NCBI GenBank assembly: GCA_900549295.1
Contig: URNG01000059.1
Span: forward strand, 1 to 19,087
Direction: 5' to 3'
Length of the DNA: 19,087 nucleotides
DNA from: an uncultured Rhodocyclaceae bacterium
Lineage (GTDB): Bacteria; Pseudomonadota; Gammaproteobacteria; Burkholderiales; Rhodocyclaceae
A program made the position numbers and the translations under genes. This document shows positions 14,187 to 19,087 of this stretch, piece after piece. Each line of letters starts with the position of its first letter. The first letter of the stretch is position 1. A model generated the notes under the pieces. The model had not been told where the DNA came from, ran no database searches, and was given only the letters and a program-made list of their open reading frames with translations.

Positions 14187-14767
14187 GGCGCGGCTTTCTG
14201 GGCAACGTAGCGGCCGGTAACCTCGGCGAGCAGCTCGAAGGTCTGGGCCTTGTTGTCGATACGAACGCCGGTGCCGTTCAGTTCGGATGCCCCCAGCGTC
14301 ATGTGTACATGTTGATCGGTGCTCGCCAGACCCGCATCCGGCAGCACCGTGAGATCCGTGGTGCGGGCGTGCAGCGCCTGGTTCACCGGGCTGGCGGCGC
14401 GATCGATATCGACCTTGCCCGGAAAGAAAACCGTTTCGCCCTTGGCGCTGACATGCGCGTATTCGCCAAGCAAGGTCAGGGGCGCGCCGGTCGGGCGATA
14501 CAGCGTGATGTGCGGCGCCGTCACCTCGGCGCTGTCGTCGTCCGGGTAATGCACCAGATGCGGCGCCTTGAGCCGGTATTGCAGCACCCCCTTGGCATCC
14601 AGGCGGCGGATTTCGAAGTTATCGACGAGCGTGTCGGGGCGATGCGTCTTACGCCAGTCGGGGCGAGCCTCCTTGGGTGCCAGGCGGACATCCAGCCAGT
14701 AGGTAAGGGCTGCAATCAACGCCAGCAAGGCGATGGAAAAAAACTGGCCGCTGTGTCGTTTCAGCAT
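14183..14767 (-). CDS. lptC: LPS export protein LptC
   Basis: The 194-aa protein has one N-terminal membrane anchor (QFFSIALLALIAALTYWLDV, about 8-27). A periplasmic LptC domain follows: DTLVDNFEIRRLDAKGVLQYRLKA, HYPDDDSAEVTAPHITLY, GEYAHVSAKGETVFFPGKVDI and the QHVHMTLGASELNGTGVRID hairpin. It sits in the inner membrane with LptBFG and hands LPS to LptA, encoded next with a 4-nt overlap. Upstream, only 31 bp separate it from the kdsD stop, leaving no room for kdsC, which normally lies between these genes. Confidence 0.93.
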   Translation of the reverse strand: MLKRHSGQFFSIALLALIAALTYWLDVRLAPKEARPDWRKTHRPDTLVDNFEIRRLDAKGVLQYRLKAPHLVHYPDDDSAEVTAPHITLYRPTGAPLTLLGEYAHVSAKGETVFFPGKVDIDRAASPVNQALHARTTDLTVLPDAGLASTDQHVHMTLGASELNGTGVRIDNKAQTFELLAEVTGRYVAQKAAP

Positions 14768-14799
14768 GGCAGGTCGGCATTTGGCGTGGCGGCGGACAT
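14761..14799 (-). other. 12-codon ORF in the place of kdsC, possible deletion scar
   Basis: An ATG overlaps the kdsD stop (TGATG, 14799-14797) and opens a frame of 12 codons (MSAATPNADLPC) that ends in a TGA at 14763-14761, inside the first codons of lptC. Tight overlaps of this sort on both sides are what a full-length kdsC would show in this operon. The short frame could be the fused ends of kdsC after an internal in-frame deletion, a coupling leader peptide, or chance. No resemblance to KdsC can be shown from 12 residues. Confidence 0.35.
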
Positions 14800-15797
14800 C
14801 AGATCACTTTGGCCGCAAAAAGGTCATGCATGTTGAGCGCGCCGCACAGCCGCCCGTCATCTGCACATACGAGCAGACCATTGATGCGCCGCTGCTCCAT
14901 GATCTCCACGGCTTCCACGGCCAGACGGTCGGGGTGGATGCTGGCGGGCTGCGGATGCATCAGCTCGCCTATGGTTTTGCCATGCAGTTCCAGCCCTTCG
15001 GCAAAGGCGCGGCGCAAATCACCGTCGGTAAAAATGCCTTGCGGCCGGGTTTGCGCATCGACGATGGCGACAAAGCCCAGCCCGCCCGCCGACAACGACA
15101 CGATGGCTTCGCTTAACGGCGCATCCGCATGGATGACCGGCACGGCATCGCCCTCGCGCATCACGTCGCGCACATGCGTCAGCAAGCGCCGCCCCAGCGA
15201 GCCGCCGGGATGCGAGCGGGCGAAGTCCTCGGCTCCGAAACCGCGCGCATCGAGCAGGGCCACCGCCAGGGCATCGCCCAAGGCGAGCGCCGCCGTGGTG
15301 CTGGCCGTGGGCGCGAGATTGAGCGGACAGGCTTCCTGCGCCACGCCGGCATCGAGATGCACGTCGGCCTGACGCGCCAGGGTGGAGGTCGGCACGCCGG
15401 TCAGGGCGATCAGGGTCGCGCCCTGGCGCTTCAGCGAGGGCAGGATGTTGAGCAATTCGTCCGATTCGCCGGAATTGGAAAGCGCCAGAAACACGTCGTC
15501 GCGCGTGACCATGCCCAGATCGCCGTGGCTGGCTTCCGCCGGATGCACGAAATACGCCGGCGTTCCGGTGCTGGCAAGCGTTGCGGCAATCTTGCGAGCG
15601 ATATGGCCGGATTTGCCCATGCCGCTGACGATGACGCGCCCCCGGCTGCTCAGGATGCGCTCGACGGCGCGGGAAAAATCATCGTCGATGCGCGCCTTGA
15701 GCGCGGCAATGGCCGCCGCCTCGATGTCCAGCGTCTGCCGTCCCAGCAACTGAGCGCGTTGGGCGGAAAATTCAGCGTAGGACGGTGTTGGTTTCAT
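14799..15797 (-). CDS. kdsD: D-arabinose-5-phosphate isomerase KdsD
   Basis: The 332-aa protein has the normal KdsD/KpsF length and layout. The SIS isomerase domain (about 40-180) carries GMGKSGHIARKIAATLASTGTP (from 59), HPAEASHGDLGM (85-96), SNSGES (107-112) and LNLAPTASTTAALALGDALA. The conserved segment ARSHPGGSLGRRLL (193-206) follows, then two CBS domains (about 210-330). It interconverts ribulose-5-phosphate and arabinose-5-phosphate, the first step of Kdo synthesis for LPS, in the cytoplasm. It heads the kdsD-lptC-lptA operon and is divergent from the kefB-like gene across 53 bp. No clear ribosome site precedes the ATG at 15795-15797. Confidence 0.95.
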   Translation of the reverse strand: MKPTPSYAEFSAQRAQLLGRQTLDIEAAAIAALKARIDDDFSRAVERILSSRGRVIVSGMGKSGHIARKIAATLASTGTPAYFVHPAEASHGDLGMVTRDDVFLALSNSGESDELLNILPSLKRQGATLIALTGVPTSTLARQADVHLDAGVAQEACPLNLAPTASTTAALALGDALAVALLDARGFGAEDFARSHPGGSLGRRLLTHVRDVMREGDAVPVIHADAPLSEAIVSLSAGGLGFVAIVDAQTRPQGIFTDGDLRRAFAEGLELHGKTIGELMHPQPASIHPDRLAVEAVEIMEQRRINGLLVCADDGRLCGALNMHDLFAAKVI

Positions 15798-15850
15798 GAC
15801 AGGGCAGCGGTTATCATCGGCGGAGTATACCTGACTTCAAGAAGCCCGCT

Positions 15851-17821
15851 TTGAGCGCACTATCCCTCGTTTTGCTTCTCCTGGGTGCCTCGGTTTTTGC
15901 CGTGGTGCTGTTTCGCCGCTTCAATCTGCCGCCGGTGCTGGGTTATCTCGCCGTCGGCAGCATCATCGGCCCGCATGCGCTCAATCTGATGACGGACATC
16001 AAGCGCCTGTCTGCATTGGCCGAATTTGGCGTGGTCTTCCTGATGTTCTCGATCGGCTTGGAGTTTTCGCTCTCCAAGCTGTACGCCATGAAGCGCATCG
16101 TGTTCGGCCTGGGACTGTTGCAGGTGACGCTCACCATGCTGGCCGGCATGGGCCTGACCCTGGCTTTCGGCTTTGGCTGGCAGTTGGGCATCGCCCTGGG
16201 CGCAGTGTTTGCCATGTCCTCCACCGCCGTGCTGACCAAACTGCTGGCCGAGCGCATGGAACTCGATGCCGTGCATGGCCGGCAGGTGATCGGCGTGCTG
16301 CTCTTCCAGGATCTGGCGGTGGTGCCGCTCTTGGTGCTGCTGCCGGCGCTGACCCAGCCGCCGGAAAAGCTCGCCATCCTGATGGGGGTGGCGATCCTGA
16401 AGGCGATCGCGGTGCTCGCCCTGATCCTGGTCTTTGGCCAGAAATTGATGCGCAAGTGGTTCCACCTGGTAGCGCGGGCGAAATCGGCGGAAGTGTTCGT
16501 GCTGAACGTGCTCCTGATCACACTCGCCATGGCCACCCTGACCGAACTGGCGGGCCTGTCACTGGCCCTGGGCGCTTTCGTTGCCGGCATGCTGATCGCC
16601 GAAACGGAATTCCGGCTGCAGGTGGAAGAAGACATCAAGCCGTTTCGCGATGTGCTGATGGGGCTCTTTTTCGTCACCATCGGCGTCAAGCTCGATCTGC
16701 ACATCCTGTTCGACCTGTGGTGGCAGGTCTTGCTGGTACTCACCCTTCTCCTGACCGTCAAGGCAGTGATCGTCGGCCTGCTCGCCTGGCGCGCGCGCAC
16801 CAGCCCGGCCAATGCCGTGCGCTCGGCCCTGTGGCTGTGCGCGGGGGGCGAATTCGGTTTCGTCCTGCTGGGGGAAATCACGAAGCTGCCGAAAAGCATC
16901 GAGCAGGTGGCGCTCACGGCCCTGGTGTTGTCCATGCTGCTCGCCCCCTTCATTGTGCAGTATTCGGAACGCTTGGTGCTGCGTTTCGTGGCGAGTGAAT
17001 GGCTGGCCCGGTCCATGCAATTGACGCAAATCGCCGCACAGTCGATGAGTTCGGAAAAACACGCCATTCTTTGCGGCTTTGGCCGCAACGGCCAGTACAT
17101 GGCACGTTTTCTGGCGGAAGAAGGCGTGCAGAGCATTGCCCTCGACCTGGACCCCGACCGCGTACGTGAAGCGGCCGCCGGCGGCGAAAGCGTGGTCTTC
17201 GGCGATGCCGGCCGCAAGGAAGCCCTGCTGGCGGCCGGTGTGCTGCGCGCCAGCGTGGTGGTGGTGACGGTGAGCGACACCGCCCTGTCGGAAAAGGTGT
17301 TGCACCACGTCCAGCAATTGCGTCCGGAACTGCCGGTGGTGGTGCGCACTGCCGACGAAAAGGACATGGCCCGCCTGACCCGCGCTGGCGCCGCCGAGGT
17401 CGTGCCGGAAACCCTGGAAGCCAGCCTGATGATCGCCTCCCACGCGCTCGCCCTGGTCGGCGTGCCGATCAACCGCGTCCTGAAACGGGTGCGCCAGGTG
17501 CGTAGCCAGCGCTACCGGCTGTTACGCGGTTTTTACCGGGGCATGAGCGACCGCGACGACGAAGGCGGCGAACAGCCGCGTCTGCATTCGGTATGGCTGA
17601 ACGCCGGCGCCTGGGCCATTGGCCACCACTTGCATGAATTGCGGCTGGAGAGCCTGGATTGCGAGGTCACCGCCATCCGCCGGCGTGGCATCCGGGCGGT
17701 GGAACCGGCGCCGGACACCTTGCTCGAAGAAGGCGACATCGCCGTGCTGCTGGGTGGCCCCGCGACCGTGGCCGCCGCCGAAGAACGCCTGCTGCGCGGC
17801 CTGTCAGAGGAGTTTGCATAG
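15851..17821 (+). CDS. KefB/KefC-type CPA2 cation:proton antiporter with RCK domains
   Basis: Starting at the TTG at 15851, the 656-aa protein has a Na+/H+-exchanger-type membrane domain (about 1-375). It carries GYLAVGSIIGPHALNLM, EFGVVFLMFSIGLEFS, AMSSTAVLTKLLAER, LFQDLAVVPLLVLL, AGMLIAETEFRLQVEEDIKPF and GLFFVTIGVKLDL. A TrkA_N/RCK nucleotide-binding domain begins about residue 403 with the Rossmann motif CGFGRNGQ, and a TrkA_C domain lies at the end (about 575-650). Members exchange K+ (or Na+) for H+ across the inner membrane; ion and gating ligand are not certain. No ATG lies near the start and the TTG has only a weak ribosome site, but it yields the expected MSALSLVLLLLG terminus. In many betaproteobacteria this gene is divergent from kdsD, as here. 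Its 3' end overlaps the convergent pilin gene by 18 bp. Confidence 0.9.
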   Translation: MSALSLVLLLLGASVFAVVLFRRFNLPPVLGYLAVGSIIGPHALNLMTDIKRLSALAEFGVVFLMFSIGLEFSLSKLYAMKRIVFGLGLLQVTLTMLAGMGLTLAFGFGWQLGIALGAVFAMSSTAVLTKLLAERMELDAVHGRQVIGVLLFQDLAVVPLLVLLPALTQPPEKLAILMGVAILKAIAVLALILVFGQKLMRKWFHLVARAKSAEVFVLNVLLITLAMATLTELAGLSLALGAFVAGMLIAETEFRLQVEEDIKPFRDVLMGLFFVTIGVKLDLHILFDLWWQVLLVLTLLLTVKAVIVGLLAWRARTSPANAVRSALWLCAGGEFGFVLLGEITKLPKSIEQVALTALVLSMLLAPFIVQYSERLVLRFVASEWLARSMQLTQIAAQSMSSEKHAILCGFGRNGQYMARFLAEEGVQSIALDLDPDRVREAAAGGESVVFGDAGRKEALLAAGVLRASVVVVTVSDTALSEKVLHHVQQLRPELPVVVRTADEKDMARLTRAGAAEVVPETLEASLMIASHALALVGVPINRVLKRVRQVRSQRYRLLRGFYRGMSDRDDEGGEQPRLHSVWLNAGAWAIGHHLHELRLESLDCEVTAIRRRGIRAVEPAPDTLLEEGDIAVLLGGPATVAAAEERLLRGLSEEFA

Positions 17822-18406
17822 GGTGTAGGTGGCGCTGTCGTCGGCATCGTATTTTGCCAACGGCGTGCTGAAAACCACATCGCCCGTGCCTGCAAACACC
17901 CGGAGGCGGCCTCTGTCGAGTTGCCCGTCATCCTGGTGCGCATCGATGATTTCGGTGAATTTGCGGGGCAACTGTTTCGCGCACAGCAAGAGGCTGCCGT
18001 TCGCGCTCTGGATGCCGAACACCCCGCCCGCCGCGTGCCTGGGCTGCTCCAGCGCCGCCGGGTCGCCCTGCAGCAGACCGGCGTAACGCAGATGGCTCCA
18101 CAGAATGCGGCTTTCGTCGGTATCGGCGGCGCTATCGAAACTCCCCGCCAACGTACCGTCACCACTGCCATCGGCAGATGCCGTCCAACGCCCCGCAGCC
18201 CCCTTGTCGTCCCCCGGCAAGGCCTTGTAGCGATCCTGATAGGTGTAAACCGCCGCCGCGATCCCGTCCATATCCTTCTCGATATTACGGATCTTGGCAT
18301 CGTTGATCATCTCCTGCCCCTTTAGCACCCCACCCAGCAGCAAACCGATGATGACGAGCACGATGGAAATCTCGATCAAGGTAAAGCCACGTTGCGCGTA
18401 AGTCAT
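17804..18406 (-). CDS. Type IV pilin-like protein (prepilin N-terminal methylation domain)
   Basis: The 200-aa product begins with a short leader MTYAQRG followed by FTLIEISIVLVIIGLLLGGVL: the prepilin peptidase site, with E5 of the mature form and the hydrophobic helix. KGQEMINDAKIRNIEKDMDGIAAAVYTYQDRYKALPGDD is characteristic of a group of long type IV pilin/pseudopilin-like proteins. Cysteines in LLLCAKQL and TYTLCKLL may form a C-terminal disulfide loop. The start at 18406 has GAGGAG eight bases upstream; an 18-residue longer frame would spoil the leader. It would be assembled in a pilus or secretion pseudopilus at the inner membrane and periplasm. The last 18 bp overlap the 3' end of the antiporter gene. 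The second pilin-like gene lies 90 bp upstream. Confidence 0.88.
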   Translation of the reverse strand: MTYAQRGFTLIEISIVLVIIGLLLGGVLKGQEMINDAKIRNIEKDMDGIAAAVYTYQDRYKALPGDDKGAAGRWTASADGSGDGTLAGSFDSAADTDESRILWSHLRYAGLLQGDPAALEQPRHAAGGVFGIQSANGSLLLCAKQLPRKFTEIIDAHQDDGQLDRGRLRVFAGTGDVVFSTPLAKYDADDSATYTLCKLL

Positions 18407-18453
18407 GAATAAACTCCTCATTTGTTGATAAGAACCCGAAAATGGCCCCCTTG

Positions 18454-18481
18454 CTTCCACCTTTCACATTTCACGTTTCAC
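18454..18481. repeat. Heptanucleotide tandem repeat between pilin-like genes
   Basis: Four consecutive heptamers, CTTCCAC, CTTTCAC, ATTTCAC and GTTTCAC, fill 18454-18481 (GTGAAAn on the minus strand). The three right-hand copies differ only in the first base. The repeat lies between the stop of the upstream pilin-like gene (18497) and the start of the downstream one (18406). Confidence 0.7.
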
Positions 18482-18496
18482 GGCCTTCCCCGCCCT

Positions 18497-19087
18497 TCAA
18501 GGCAATTTCCCTGCATTGACGAGCCGTAACTTGAGCACTGCCGGGTTGATCCAGCGCACCAGATCGTCGTAATCAGGAGCCGGCGGGCGGTCGACGAAGC
18601 TGCGGCTGTTCTTGCCGTTCTGGATTTCATCCGCACTGCCGCCGCCGTTACGCCCAACGCCGGGGCGATGGGCCTGATGCGCGTTGCGCCCGTGGCTGAT
18701 GAGAACGGCTGGAAGCTGGGTAGCCTGCCTGCCCCCCGTGGCTGCATCCAGAACCTCCGCGCTGGCTTCGGTATCCAGGGTGAATCCCGCCCCTGCGCCC
18801 ACGGGCGGCGCAGCCGTATATTTCTTGTCGGCGAAATAGCTGAGGTAGCTCCCCCAGGGGTCAGTGGCGGGCAGCCCCAGGGTTTGCCAGGGTAAAATCC
18901 CGTATTCACTGGCGCAACTCGCCAGCCCCGCCTGCGGATCGCTGGCCGGCAAACCTGGGGCAGCCGGACAAGGCAACTGGCCGTGCACCACCGCGTAGGC
19001 ATGCAAGGCTTCAAGCGCCAGATCGAGCTGCTGCGCCGCCCGTAACTCCTCCCGATGCTGGCGCTGGCCGGCCGCCACGGGCGCGGC
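18497..19087 (-). CDS. Pilin-like / pseudopilin family protein, N terminus beyond the window
   Basis: The frame is open to the window edge, so about 196 C-terminal residues are seen; GTG 19078 is unlikely to be the true start. Recognisable blocks are ALEALHAYAVVHGQLPCPAA, CASEYGILPWQTLGLPATDPWGSYLSYFAD, LPAVLISHGRNA, DEIQNGKNSRSFVDR and the terminal DYDDLVRWINPAVLKLRLV followed by NAGKLP. These match my memory of a family of prepilin-like proteins in betaproteobacteria, in which an N-terminal GFTLxE helix leads to an LPCPA motif and a C-terminal FDDLVVWISPNVL. The N-terminal helix should lie just right of the window. Together with the pilin gene downstream it forms a pilin-like gene pair of unknown specific function. 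Confidence 0.75.
   Translation of the reverse strand, partial: AAPVAAGQRQHREELRAAQQLDLALEALHAYAVVHGQLPCPAAPGLPASDPQAGLASCASEYGILPWQTLGLPATDPWGSYLSYFADKKYTAAPPVGAGAGFTLDTEASAEVLDAATGGRQATQLPAVLISHGRNAHQAHRPGVGRNGGGSADEIQNGKNSRSFVDRPPAPDYDDLVRWINPAVLKLRLVNAGKLP

Noticed and set aside
15943..17472. A 509-codon open frame opposite the antiporter gene
   Set aside because: Ser/Arg/Thr-rich antisense shadow of a membrane protein gene with no start signal or motif.
1..19087. CRISPR arrays, tRNA or rRNA genes, transposons or prophage genes
   Set aside because: No regularly spaced repeats, tRNA-like folds, rRNA text, transposase motifs or integrase genes were recognised on either strand.

Overview
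The window looks like a chromosomal segment of a high-GC betaproteobacterium, most likely Rhodocyclales or a close relative. This rests on HrpA, KdsD/LptC/LptA, an ActP acetate permease with its DUF485 partner and two PHA-granule phasins; the lineage is my inference from protein resemblance, not a search. The left edge begins in an 11-base G run and may be a poor-quality contig end. No rRNA, tRNA, CRISPR array, transposase or phage gene was seen, and no gene-free stretch exceeds 300 bp.

Layout. (1) 2-2904, + strand: the C-terminal part of a 4Fe-4S/radical-SAM-like protein, then a zinc-ribbon Ser/Thr protein kinase with a C-terminal membrane segment, which is frameshifted near 1613-1620. (2) 2905-3092: a spacer carrying a palindromic repeat whose arms resemble a hairpin inside the first gene. 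(3) 3093-7905, - strand: an EI24/CysZ-like membrane protein overlapping the 3' end of hrpA, a DEAH-box RNA helicase of 1361 aa. (4) 8002-11614, + strand: an OmpR/PmrA-type response regulator, a histidine kinase without sensor or membrane part, then DUF485 and actP, closed by a strong intrinsic terminator. (5) 11795-13384, - strand: a DUF465/YdcH small protein and two paralogous phasins. (6) 13572-15797, - strand: lptA, lptC and kdsD, with kdsC absent from its usual place. (7) 15851-17821, + strand: a KefB/KefC-type CPA2 antiporter, divergent from kdsD. (8) 17804-19087, - strand: two type IV pilin-like proteins, the second cut by the window edge.

How the parts fit. ActP brings in acetate, which can feed acetyl-CoA and PHA synthesis; the phasins coat PHA granules, so regions 4 and 5 suggest a carbon-storage lifestyle. 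Two perfect 10-bp direct repeats containing CTTAAG lie directly between the two-component genes and actP, the arrangement expected if the regulator controls the permease. KdsD, LptC and LptA serve Kdo synthesis and LPS export. The least ordinary parts are the kinase module at the left edge, the sensorless histidine kinase with its putative operator, and the missing kdsC, whose position holds only a 12-codon ORF overlapping both neighbours.
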